Origin: Siphonodentalium dalli
Lineage: Eukaryota > Mollusca > Scaphopoda > Gadilida > Siphonodentaliidae
Direction of reading: 5' to 3'
Assembly: GCA_032622095.1 (NCBI GenBank)
Contig: CP136067.1
Coordinates: 61,328,893-61,392,892, forward strand
DNA: 64,000 nt
Shown here: positions 10,451 through 21,400 of the stretch, piece after piece
Numbering within the stretch: the first letter of the stretch is position 1
How the letters are laid out: each line of letters opens with the position of its first letter
Program-made: the position numbers and the translations under genes
The notes under the pieces: model-generated
The model's database searches: none
Told to the model about the DNA's origin: nothing
Seen by the model: the letters and a program-made list of their open reading frames with translations, nothing else

Positions 10451-10878
10451 ATTAACTTAATTAAAGTGTGCGATATTGCCCAATTTGGAGATAGTGAGTT
10501 TGAAAATTTTGGTTTTCAAACTTTGAAAATATTTGATTTTGTTTGAGAATTTTCATTGATCTCATTTTAAGATAGACAGACATGTCACTGTTATACAAAA
10601 TAGTTTAAAGTTCTTATCTTATGATATTTAGGTGTTCCTATATAAATATGGAACGTGTAGAGTAAGAAATTTTTCTGTGTAAAATTTCATTGAGAGTGTA
10701 TTTCCGACACTAGCTGTGTCCATGCAGAGTGTTCGGATAACAGGTTTCCATCATGGTTTTCCCTAAAAGGGTTTTTATGGGTGGTTGTTCCTGGACCGCT
10801 GCACAGCATTGGTAGAGTAGGGTGTATAATGAATTCATGTCTATGTACATGTCTTCGGAACAATAAACGCTGACCGAC
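10451..10878 (+). other. Ngaro unique 3' segment between A2 and B2
   Basis: 428 bp, AT-rich, with no open frame of note. In Ngaro/PAT elements this segment belongs to the 3' end of the transcript. A possible polyadenylation signal, AATAAA, occurs at about 10,862. Reading the minus strand as coding through here would be an artefact of the insertion. Confidence 0.75.
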
Positions 10879-10936
10879 GATGGCCTGGCTGATTGCTTTA
10901 GTAGTTTGTTATCATTATGGTAGAATTGGGAATACT
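10879..10936 (+). repeat. Ngaro split direct repeat B2 (right end)
   Basis: 58 bp identical to B1. Its last base, 10936, is the last base of the element; 10937 resumes the interrupted LINE frame. Confidence 0.95.
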
Positions 10937-11594
10937 TACCAATTCTGTGTTGACTGGAGCCACAGGCGTAACACACGGATGGTTCAGTGCACTCACGTGA
11001 CTCGTGAGTACTACTCTTACAGTTACGACAAGAGCGAGTAAATTTCTTTCCAATGTCACACATTTTACCTGGGAAATGTTGGTCACTACAATGTTTACAT
11101 GCTTGTTTTGTTTTACCAGAATACACTCTTATTGTGAAATCCTCAACATCGATGTTCCGATGTATCTCGGTGCACTCTGTAACCTGTATATACCTAGTTC
11201 CACTCTCGAAGTTCCATCCAGGCACAGTGCCCCTCTTGTAGCTTCCTTCCACCACTTTCCCATACTTCGCAAACAACTTCACACATTCCTGGTCAGAAAG
11301 TTCCAAAGGGGAATCCTTAATTGTTATCTGTGTACCAGAATCCTCGACGCTCTGCAGCCTCACCGATCTTCCGAAAAGCTTGATACCCTTGTCCGTCATA
11401 ACACTTTTCACAGACGAACTTTTGGCAATAATTAGGCATGCATTTTCAGTAATTTGAATACCGGCAATCGAATCGTTTAGATCTTTAATTATTTCACTCA
11501 GGCTGTCGATGACGTCATCGTGATCAATCCTGTTTAGTCTATATCTAATTCTATCGAAACTCACAGTCAGTTCCCTCCGAATTTTGTTCGGCAT
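10937..11594 (-). pseudogene. LINE ORF1, N-terminal half (RRM-like plus zinc knuckles), split by the Ngaro insertion
   Basis: Upstream half of the minus-strand ORF1; the start ATG is at 11592-11594. Residues 1-160 have a mixed alpha/beta pattern with an L-F-A-K-Y-G-K-V stretch resembling an RRM-like nucleic-acid-binding fold (a weak assignment). Three cysteine-histidine knuckles follow: C166-X2-C169-X3-H173-X5-C179, C189-X2-C192-X4-H197-X4-C202 and C208-X2-C211-X4-H216. The last Cys of the third knuckle lies 5.8 kb away at 5103-5108, across the Ngaro element. Such proteins bind element RNA in non-LTR retrotransposons. The apparent continuation of this frame to 10710 is read through Ngaro DNA and is not part of the protein. 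Confidence 0.8.
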
Positions 11595-12130
11595 CGTGGC
11601 GATTATCCGTTGATCACAACTGCTAGAATATTAATTCCGATCCCACATCATTTACCTAGTTTTTTGTGTGAATTTGTAAACAGAGCAGATTTAAAAAAGC
11701 CGCCATATTGTATAGGGGAGATGCACATAGATACACATAGATATATGGTTATTATACTGCCAGATATTAGTCGGCGGGTATATAGTTGTCGTCTCGAGCC
11801 GTCTGTCCATACAAACATTTTGAATTTTAACTCAAGAGTCAGTTGTCATATTTGATGCCCTATGGCATGGTGACGGACCAGAAATGGGGGACGAATATGC
11901 ATAATATCGTGGGTTGTGACCACCAATGCCTACCATAGTTATGGGCCCTGTTCGACTTTATGAAATTCAGTCCATACAAAGTTTTTGCAATATAAGTTAA
12001 GTGTCGGTTGTCAAATTTTGATGTGGTTTGGTATGGTGATAGACCAGAATGAAGAATTGAATGTCATTTCGCAATGCATCTGAATGCATCACATTATTTC
12101 AGTTCATCTATTTGTAAGTGATAACAGTAT
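11595..12130 (-). repeat. LINE 5' flank with two ~160-bp units
   Basis: Upstream of ORF1 on the minus strand. Two related segments (about 11,808-11,895 and 11,970-12,055) each contain GTCCATACAAA, then TTTTGATG, then TATGGTGA..GACCAGAA. Repeated 5'-UTR units are common in LINEs; that this is the LINE leader is inferred from position. Confidence 0.45.
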
Positions 12131-13054
12131 ACAATTAGTATTTTAGTTTCGTCTTGTTGAGCAGTAAAGCTCCCAGATGAAGTTCGGAAATTCAATGAGA
12201 ATAGCGTCACCTTCATTTAGGATTGTCTGAGCAGTAAACAGTAATGTCATTCATCATAACCAATTCAATTTTATTTGGATAATTGTTGCAAATTAACATT
12301 ACTTGCAATCATTCAAGATGAGAAATAACAAGAAGGAATGAATTTGATTACATGCCAGAACAAGACAGTATTTCAGACATTAGAAATTTATGAGATATCC
12401 TTTTCAATTTCATGTTATGCAACAATCAGGTTAATGATATCTAATAGTAGTCATCATTGAGTATTCACCATGTGATAGAGTTTTTTTGTTTTATTACTTT
12501 TATTCAGATAATACAACTGGGTAATATATTAATTTTGTTACTAAATATTTCTTCCGTTGATCATAAGTTTCATGAACGTTAATACGGTGGTCCACTGTGA
12601 AGTGGTCCGGGATACTGTGAAATCCAGAATGTTGCTAAATCTGAGGCTAAAGAGTCACTTTAGCTGCCTATACAGCCCTATACCAACAAGCATGGTACTA
12701 ACATGTTTACAAACAACATTACATGGTCAGTACTTGTAAATTGTTTGAAAAAAACCCATTTTGAAAAAAAATTACAAGCACCATTTTCTCCGCCTCTGGA
12801 CCACCCACCCCCGACCCTATATAATATACAGGGGGGGGGGGGCGGAAAAAAACTGCAGACACAGGGTGGAAAAAACTGTTTTCTTCGGTTTGGGTACCAC
12901 TGACCATTTGCCCCCCCCCCCCCCCACAGAAAAAAAAATCAAATCTACCCCAGCCGGACAACAACTCGGTTTGACCGGAAACCGAAAAAAACACCGGAGC
13001 ATACAATTCACGAGAAGGTGTTTGGTAACTTAGTTTAGATTATTATGACTAAAA
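12131..13054. other. AT-rich spacer with G/C homopolymer patches, no gene
   Basis: No gene seen. At 12,826-12,925 a CAGGGGG run (12 G), a purine-rich stretch and a 14-base C run occur. The start CAG plus a G run followed by CGGAA resembles the end of the hAT-like MITE at 15750-16310, so this may be a small relic of that family. Confidence 0.4.
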
Positions 13055-13761
13055 TGGTCATTGTGCTCGGTCTGATTTTTATGGGAAAATGTGGTAAATG
13101 ACCACGGCAACGTACTTAGTGAAAAATAAAAATAATTTGGGCCGAAAAAATTTGGGTCGAAAAGTTCGAAATGCCGAAAAAATTAGGCAAAGTCTAAAAA
13201 ATGAAGGGGAAATGTCCCCAATGGGTGCAAATTCTCAAGTGGTCAGCTGGGCGGAACATTTTGGGCCGAAAAGGTTTTGGGTCGAGTTCGTAAAAGTGGT
13301 CCGAAAAAGTGTCCGACCTGTGCTCGGTCAGATTTTTTGGGGAAAATGTGGCAAATGACGCCAAAATTCTCAAGTGACCAGCTGGGCGGAACATTTTGGG
13401 CTGAAAAGTTTTTGGGTCGAGTTCGTAAAAGTGGTCCGAAAAAGTGTCCGACCTGTGCTCGGTCCGATTTTTTTGGGAAAATGTGGCAAATGACCACGTC
13501 AACGTACTTAGTGAAAAATAACAAAAATTTGGGCCGAAAAAATTTGGGTCGAAAAGTTCGAAATGCCTCGAAATTAGGCAAAATGAAGGGGAAATGTCCC
13601 CAATGGATGCAAATTCTCAAGTGCCAGCTGGGCGGAACATTTTGGGCCGAAAAGTTTTTGGGTCGAGTTCGTAAAAGTGGTCCGAAAAAGTGTCCGACCC
13701 GCTCGGTCCGATTTTTTTGGGAAAATGTGGCAAATGACGCCAAATTCTCAAGTGGCCAGCT
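13055..13761 (+). repeat. Tandem repeat array, alternating long (~260 bp) and short (~120 bp) units
   Basis: Repeated phrases: GGCGGAACATTTTGGGCCGA, then TTTTTGGGTCGAGTTCGTAA, then AGTGGTCCGAAAAAGTGTCC, then GGGAAAATGTGGCAAATGAC. Long units add a block with CGTACTTAGTGAAAAATAA and GGGGAAATGTCCCCAATGG. About two long and two short units precede the MITE at 13771, and a further partial unit resumes at 14296-14356. Long frames are open on both strands, a by-product of the repeat structure, so no gene is called. Confidence 0.88.
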
Positions 13762-13770
13762 GGGCGGAAC

Positions 13771-14295
13771 GCAATTTATCTGATCTTCGATTTTGAAGAT
13801 CCCCCGATTCCTACCGAAAGATATTCGGCATTACTCGGTTTGACGTCTGGATGTGTTCTGCACATACTCCGAACAGATCCCAATTTGTAACAAACCCGAG
13901 CTATGGGACATAACTCTAATCCATACATGCCAAGTTTCATAAATGCATTTCGCCGTATTGAAAGAACAAACACCACAGTCAAGTCGAAACGTGAAATGTG
14001 TACATATTTAAGCACTGTATAAATAGGTAGTGATTGATAGTGGAGTGAACACGAGTATAGCATGTTAGAATTGGTGTTTTCAATAGTAAACTATTTCGGT
14101 TAAAACAATTTACTTTGTGCGCTTATTTTTTAAATGTAAATTATAACATCAAATAAAACACACAACTGCAGTCAACATAAACAAGAACAACAGCGAAGTA
14201 TACTCAGATCTCCGATGTTGAAGATCCCCCGGAGATACCCGAATCGGCTCGGCAATATTCGGGGGATCTTCAAAATCGAAGATCCGCGTCCTTGC
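13771..14295. mobile_element. MITE with 9-bp target duplication (Mutator-like candidate)
   Basis: 525 bp. Left end GCAATTTATCT then GATCTTCGATTTTGAAGATC; right end, on the opposite strand, GCAAGGACGC then the same GATCTTCGATTTTGAAGATC, so the ends form inverted repeats sharing GCAA and a 26-base perfect block. The duplication GGGCGGAAC lies at 13762-13770 and 14296-14304. It interrupts the tandem array precisely at that phrase. A third, direct copy of the end motif near 14,207 makes the right end a hairpin on its own. A 9-bp duplication fits Mutator-like elements, but no transposase is present, so the superfamily is inferred. Confidence 0.8.
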
Positions 14296-14356
14296 GGGCG
14301 GAACATTTTGGGTCGAAAATGTTTTGGGTCGAGTTGGTAAAAGTGGTCCGAAAAGG

Positions 14357-15691
14357 TGGCGCTATGTCTTAGTTTTACAAAAGTGTATACATGTGTTTAC
14401 ATATGACAAGATGTTCTCACTATAATTGCATCAAGCTGACTTATAGGAAAATGGCAGCCATCTTGAATTACAAAAAATTCTCAAAGCAGATTTTAGCGGA
14501 TTTTTGATATGTTATAGAGGATATATTCCTCTTCAAACCTTTTATCGACCAGACTATTAGGGCAATGATAATATGATCGGGCAATATTTCTACAGCGACC
14601 GTTGTCGCTTTCAGTTCTGTTTGTTTCTTTCTTATGCTTTATATGGCAGCAGTAAGGGTATGGTCACATACTTGCATGTTTTGTACGGTTTGTTTTACGG
14701 GATTTCGTCATAGAAAATCATATGTATATAAATACCTGTATTAATTTTTTCTTGCGCGATAATTTCATGTTGGCAAAGTTCGGTAAACTGCAGATATTTT
14801 ACTTCTCGTGTAGTTATCGATGCATTTCAAATGCATGATTCCGTTCGTTCGTGGCACCATATTGTTTACTACGACGAAATGTGTGCAAACCATACCGTAC
14901 AAATTTGCGAGTGTATGAACGTGCCCAAAGTGACCAGAAACCACATCGGCCCAATTTCTGGTGAAATGGTTTGTGTTTAATTCTCGACTGCATGCTATAT
15001 TTGACATAACATAATTGAGGAATTCAATGGTTGAACAAATGTTTCGTTTAAAGTTCCTTTTTGGTTTCGTTTTTAGACTATCACTTGCAGTTGAGGCCTT
15101 TCAAACTGCTCCAAACAATCGCACACCGATTTCGCTATAATTTCTTAAAATTCGATTTATACTACTTTATCTTCGTTATGAAACAAAAATCAAAGTATGT
15201 TCCCGCCTGGAATACCCACCACTGTTTTAAAGAGAATTTTCAGCATGGCATACGTTATAGTGCTATATGCGGCCGCTCATTGTAAGTGGGACGTGTATCC
15301 CAACTGATAAAATAATATTATAGTATAGTTTGGTCCAATATCATGATTGTCATAAACTCCATTTTAATGAGCCCTGGCGGACTCTGAGTAGGGGTGTCCC
15401 ACATGTTCCTTGTTTAGACGCTTTGTATACTTCTCGTTTGTATAGAATATAAGTTCAATATCATGCAGTAGCCTATATTACCGAATGCGTGAACGTGGAA
15501 CCAGCGTTGTTGACACTCCTATCGATAGTATACAATTGAATTGACGTGTTAATTAACAAATTGAACGGAACATTGTTTCAAAACAACGACAGGGTATTTA
15601 ATTTGAGTTTGCATTAAGATTTATTTTGTGTTTTTCAAGAATAAAAATTATAAATATGTATAGTGTTTTAATTTTACCGACAGGTGGATCA
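14357..15691. other. No gene seen
   Basis: AT-rich, apparently single-copy sequence in this window. Short open frames (for example 15,061-15,285 plus and 14,765-15,007 minus) show no domain or splice context. Confidence 0.5.
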
Positions 15692-15749
15692 TCATCGTAT
15701 GGAAGCGTATTGGTGCCATTTTGAGAAGAAACAAAATTGGCCCAGTAAG

Positions 15750-16310
15750 CAGGGGGGGGGGGGTCGGAACAAAATTTCAGCCACGTATGGCATATTTTCC
15801 CTTTCGATCATTTTTTGTACCCACCCACCCCCCACCGCCAAATTTTTTTCCGTTTTCGGCAGTTTTTTTCCGACCATTTTTTTACACCCACCCCCCCTTT
15901 TAACACTAAAACAGAGATTTGTGGGGGGAAATTCACTGTAAACAGCTGTATATGAATTTCTGTGCATACTATTTATCATGGATGTTAACATGGACATGTA
16001 AATAGGAATGAGTAATTTTGAGGTCATTCGGCCAAAAAAACATGGCTGCCAGCGGCCATCTTGGATTTCAAAATTTGCAACAAAATACAACACGATAACT
16101 GCCTGCAGTCAGTTTACCAGTTAGAATTACATTATTTCTCTCATTCAAACTGATTCAAAGTGGTTTTGAAGCCCAACTCATTGCCAAAACACTAAAAACA
16201 AGCAGGGATGTTTTTTTTTAGTTGCGGAAAAAATTGCTTGTTGGTGGCTTTGACCACCCACCCACCCCGGCATACGTGCCGGAAGAATTTTGTTCAACCC
16301 CCCCCCCCTG
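15750..16310. mobile_element. hAT-like MITE with G-run terminal inverted repeats
   Basis: 561 bp. The left end is CAG plus a 12-G run, then GTCGGAACAAAATT; the right end is the inverse, ending in a C run and CTG with AATTTTGTTCAA before it. The duplication CAGTAAG lies at 15743-15749 and 16311-16317 (7 bp; hAT normally gives 8, so a base may have been lost). Removing it restores the arm symmetry of the surrounding foldback. CAG..CTG termini are typical of hAT. Confidence 0.78.
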
Positions 16311-16655
16311 CAGTAAGTGCTAATTAGCACATACGTATCAGCTACGTATCAGCTAATTAGCTGATAATAACAGCTAATTAGCACATAGTAAGTGCTAATT
16401 AGCACATACATATCAGCTAATTAGCTGATAATAACAGCTAATTAGCTGATAATATCAGCTAATTAGCACATACGTATCAGCTAATTAGTTGATAATAACA
16501 GCTAATTAGCACATAATAAGTGCTAATTAGCACATACATATCAGCTAATTATCAGCTAATTAGCTGATAATAACAGCTAATTAGCTGATAATATAAGCTA
16601 ATTAGCACATACGTATCAGCTAATTAGCTGATAATAACAGCTAATTAGCACATAG
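16311..16655. repeat. Array of CTAATTAG palindromes, left arm
   Basis: About 16 TAATTA sites, mostly embedded as TGCTAATTAGCA or CAGCTAATTAGCTG, spaced roughly 15-30 bp, with linkers CATACGTATCAG and ATAATAACAG. The mirror array is at 17,207-17,400 with about nine sites. Confidence 0.92.
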
Positions 16656-17450
16656 TAAGTATGGACCATTTTCGAGAACGGTAAGGATTTCGACCGATTT
16701 GACGGCATGGGTGGGTGGCCGGCCCCAAATACCACCTAGAAACACCCCCACCCCCACCAGGCATGGGTGGGTGGCCGGCCCCAAATACCACCTAGAAAGA
16801 CCCCCAACCTCCACCATCACCCCCGGGTGGGGGTGGGGTGTTTCTAGGTGGTATTTGGGGCCGGCCACCCACCATGCCGTCAAATCGGTCGAAATCCTTA
16901 CCGTTCTCGAAAATGGTCCATACCCCATTTTCACCCCCTCGGGTGGCACCCCCGGGGGTGATGGGTGGGGTGGGGTGTTTCTAGGTGGTATTTGGGGCCG
17001 GCCACCCACCCATGTCGTCAAATCGGTCGAAATCCTTACCGTTCTCGAAAATGGTCCATACCCCATTTTCACCCCCTCGGGGTGGCACCCCCCGGGGTGA
17101 TGGGTGTGGGTGGGGGTGTTTCTATGTGGTATTTGGGGCCGGCCCCCCCACCCATGCCGTCAAATCGGTCGAAATCCTTACCGTTCTCGAAAATGGTCCA
17201 TACTGACTATGTGCTAATTAGCTGTTATTATCAGCTAATTAGCTGATACGTATGTGCTAATTAGCCGATATTATCAGCTAATTAGCTGTTATTATCAGCT
17301 AATTAGCTGATATGTATGTGCTAATTAGCACTTACTATGTGCTAATTAGCTGTTATTATCAGCTAATTAGCTGATACGTATGTGCTAATTAGCACTTACT
17401 GGGCCAATGTTTTTTTTTCAAAATGGTACCAATACGCTTCCATATCATCG

Positions 17451-18469
17451 AGTCCATTTACAGCGTAGCCCAAATGGACGATTTCGGGACTATCAATGAC
17501 GAACTGATTTTGACCCATTATCTGAATGTGGCGTTTTTTTCGGGTCATTGGGTGGACGACGGTACTTGGTTATAAATAGCTCTGCAGTATGCTCACCCAC
17601 AGTTTAAGTGGAGACTTACCTAAATCCAGTCATTTATAGGGTCGACCCTAATCTAATATGCAACAAATGAATGAATCAGGGATCAGTGCAAAATACACTA
17701 AGTACTATATGAACGATGTAAAATAACATGGTAATTATAGTGAGCATGAGTAAATGGCTCAAGCTCAAGCACTGTTCTTATAATTATCAGGTTGTTATAT
17801 GTTGTTTTGTGTGTACGTGAGTGTATTATCTGTCAATCTTGACTCACAGTAATTATTTTATTAGACATATTCTGTTGAGTATAGTAGTAGATTGACCCAG
17901 AAAGTTAGGTACAGTTTCCCTTTAAACTCGTGACTTAAAATCCGCGAAGTGCTGTACGTTCTGTCCTTTTACACCTTCAGAAACAAAACTGTTCCACATG
18001 GGGATTTATTTTCATGTTTTCCATCCCATGATGTGGATAAGTGCATCCTGGTATTAATCAAATTTGAGAAGTTATATGGACCAACATGGCCTATGTCCTA
18101 GTGTACTCTGGTTCTGACACAAATCGGCATTTTTGTAGGAAAAATTTCTATCTCCAAACACATTTTTCCTTATTGTTCAAATATCAAGGTATGTTCGCAA
18201 GTAAAACTTCAACTGAATGGAGGATTTGGTAATATCTACCGACCGACGTCATGACCGACAACACCAATCTTCGTTTATTACGGTGCTATAGCTTCATCGT
18301 CGATTTCCCACAAAATTGGTCAATGTGAGATAGAACCTTTTGGTTTCCACACGACGAAATGTCAAACGAAAAGCATTATTAACAATCGATGGTGATTTAG
18401 TATTGCCATATGGGCTTATATATTGACATTCGTCATATTTTCAGAAAAAAAAATGGTACCTCAAATTAG
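17451..18469. other. No gene seen
   Basis: AT-rich sequence without a convincing open frame, repeat partner or RNA gene. Confidence 0.5.
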
Positions 18470-21400
18470 TAAAAGGTATTAAAAAATCCGTTTTCCATAA
18501 TACTCCGGCCGCCGAGGTACTGGTTATGCATGTTTTGGCCAATGAAGTGTTTTCCTCAACGGATATTTTCTCTTTTCCTTATGCAGAATATATTTACTGG
18601 ACTGGTGACGGAACTGACTATTTTGATATTTCTTCATAAAATCTAAGATGTCCGCCGAAACGTCCGCTTCCCCATGCCATCAGTAATCAGCTATATAGCT
18701 GTGCTAATTGACAAATGATCATCGGGATTCATGCAGGTGGTAATTTATTAGTACAAAATATAACTATTTAGCACATTTTGAGAAGAATGGGAATGTGGAA
18801 TTCTTAAAAATGGTCTATGTCGTCATAGCAAGTGTTATATAGATTATATAATGAATCGGGGACTCATGTCCGGGAAAACCCGTTATCAATTAATTTCAAT
18901 CTTATTTAGAACATCTTATGACATTGCTGGGACAACATGTAGGGCTATTTTAGAACAGAAATCGGATTGTAAACTCGGAGCTTGCCAAGGCCGTATCAAT
19001 AAAGAGAACTCTGTCTTGTTATCCCCAATCAAATCAAATTGCATTTCAGATAAGAGATTTATAGCAAATTATACGATCGAAATTAACCACTTTATTTCGG
19101 TTTAGTACAGTTGTGTAGATAAATAATATACCTAGTCTCAGTTATATCTGTACTATTTGCGGCCTTAAATCGTGATTTATAAATATTATGTTTTTGTCAT
19201 TGTGGCCTGGAAGTGATAGACAATCTTAAAAGTCTTTCAAAATACCCAATTCCTATGAAAGGTCAACCAGCAAGGCAATTGAGCCGGTTTTGGCGTAGGT
19301 AGTTTTTTTCTAAACTAATTGCAATATATTGTGATGTCCCTATAAGTAATATCTTTACTATGAAGCTGGCAGAATTGAGTATTTATATATCTCGGTGGTC
19401 GGCTATAACTGTGATAAATGATTAACGAAAATTGTAATGCGTACGGATGGCGATTTATTGTTACAATATGCACTTAAATGTGAGGCATTAAAGCGATCTG
19501 GAACATTCTGTTGGGGTGATCGAAAGGTAATATAGAATACAGTAGTTATTTTCACAAACTGTATATCCGGATTGCACACAACGCCATTCGTACATAATGC
19601 ATTATATAGAGCGACTCCCGTTGGTCAAATCGTTGTCGTTTGTTTGCCGACGATGATTCGTTCCGAATATATTCAATCCTGCGTAGTTTCGAGTCTATCG
19701 ACGTTGTGTTTTCTAAAATGGCACCAACCATGTGGGTATAATTTTCGGTATTATTAGTTGAATGCTTCTTATACATGTCATGTCTTTCGTATCGGCCAAT
19801 ATCGATTATTTGTTACAGACGTCCACAGTTGAATATCACCAGCCATGCACCTGTGTGGTATTTCATGTGAGTCTACACTATTTTCAAGGATGTTGTATAG
19901 AGCAAGTCAATCACGGGTGTATCTTGGAATTGCACCAGATGTTAGTTGCACATTGGACAAAACCGTCACTGAGCATAGCGGTTTACTATGGGTAAATTCT
20001 AAAATCGGAATTTAAGTAGGAGGTCATTCTTCATTGATGTTCACATTACTGGACACACATGTGTGTCGTTGGCGCTCTTCTGACCGGCCGCTTTGACAAT
20101 ACTTTGACTTCACCAGAAGTTTCATAATATGCACATTTATCTGGTGTATTCTACGTCCGTCTTCCCAATCCACACTTCTCTTCATATCCATAAGAACCAT
20201 CGGAGACTGGTGTCGATAACACATAAAGACAACGGAGTCAATGTTATAGACATCCTGTATACGAGTAACATCGCATTAAAATACTCATGCCGTCTGTATA
20301 GTATTTGGTGATGTCTAAAACAACCCCTACACAAAACAAAGCCATTGGCGGTTACCTGGCAACTGTATAAATGCAAACATTTATGACAAAATTTAAGTCA
20401 GGACAATTTTCTGTAAGCACCAAGTAATTCAACAACGAAAAGCTAATTAACTTCACTGGTTATTTCTATGTGATTACAATCCTCATATGATCCGACATAA
20501 GGTTTTAAGATGCGGGTCGTTTATATTGATGTTATACATAAGGGACATTTCATGTCCTTTAAATTGGGCCGTCAAAACAGAACATATTCAGGCTATTCCA
20601 TTCTGGTTGGAGAGTGTCCGAATACTACTTATCTGGTTTATTCTGAGGATTGTCTGGGGTACCGTTGTGGTTTACACTCATACCGAGTCCGTGTCTCCAT
20701 AAATATGATATATATGAACCCATATAGAAAACTCTAACCCAAATGATGTGTTCACATAGAATGCTAAGATGGACACCACACTGACGGATGACCTCCATAT
20801 CCACGGCCTCCCACACCAAGATATAGACAATCGTTTAAATTTATCCAAAAACAAGGGGAAAACTAACACCTCACTCAAAGATGTGACAATTAGCACTAAT
20901 GTCACAAGTGAGTAGAGAAAGTAAACAATGTTAATATACAATACCCACGCCATGGAATACCTCGTCTCACATATTTGTACCTGGTGTATATATGATGGGT
21001 GTTTTAGACATCCCCAAATCGTATTCAGATGGTTCTGCCAATAATGCGCACATTCAGAGTATTGGAAAAACGATGCCACTCATATGCAGGACGTCTTATA
21101 ACATTGATTGCCTTGTGTTGTAGACCCCAGCTTACTCTTCATTAGATGATTTTCTAATGGATATGTGGAGAAATGCGGATTGGAAAGCCAGGCGCAACAT
21201 ACACATAAGAACTGCGCATATTACTTCAAACTGTATCATCATTGTCAACGAGTCCGAAGAGCAATGTAGGTTCCAAATCTTCTGAACGTTCCCGAAGGCC
21301 AAAATGTATAGGTGCATATTGTAACAATAAACCACCATCAGTGTGAATTGTAATTTCACCAATTATTTGTTACTATATCTACTGATGTACGATGGATATA

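Larger units (their letters stand above)
5109..10936 (+). mobile_element. Ngaro-type (DIRS order) tyrosine-recombinase retrotransposon, complete but disabled
   Basis: A 5,828-bp element with the split direct-repeat layout A1 (5109-5315), coding region, B1 (10185-10242), A2 (10243-10450), unique stretch, B2 (10879-10936). B1 and A2 abut, as expected if they preserve the junction of a circular intermediate. Coding content, in order: Gag-like part with CCHC knuckle, reverse transcriptase, RNase H with a tandem-repeat insert, tyrosine recombinase. There is no integrase and no target-site duplication: the flanks 5108 and 10937 rejoin a foreign reading frame exactly. The split-repeat layout is established for PAT/Ngaro elements. 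The RT-RNase H frame has one stop and one frameshift, and the recombinase has one frameshift, so this copy is inactive. Confidence 0.92.
15692..17450. mobile_element. Foldback element with tandem-repeat arms
   Basis: The left edge (ATGGAAGCGTATTGGTGCC, then CATTTTGAGAAG, then TTGGCCCAGTAAG) is matched in reverse complement by the right edge at 17,395-17,450. Moving inward, both arms carry arrays of CTAATTAG palindromes (16,311-16,655 and 17,207-17,400), then inverted ~135-bp core units containing ATGGACCATTTTCGAGAACG and GGCCGGCCCCAAATACC (about one and a half units to the left, three to the right of a centre near 16,820). No protein is encoded. Open frames over the core exist on both strands because of the repeats. 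The left arm is interrupted by the hAT-like MITE at 15750-16310. Confidence 0.88.

Noticed and set aside
10710-10936. Continuation of the minus-strand zinc-knuckle frame
   Set aside because: These codons are read through Ngaro B2 and internal DNA; the true continuation is at 5108.
13194-13783. Long open frames on both strands (up to 168 codons) with a periodic sequence
   Set aside because: They follow the tandem-repeat period exactly on both strands and have no start context or domain; they are artefacts of the satellite.
16641-17246. Open frames of 93-143 codons rich in Pro and Gly
   Set aside because: They lie in the inverted core units of the foldback and mirror each other on opposite strands.
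16311-17400. Regularly spaced repeats resembling a CRISPR array
   Set aside because: Spacers are themselves repeats, the repeats are palindromic and short, the arrays are mirrored in a foldback, and the genome is eukaryotic.
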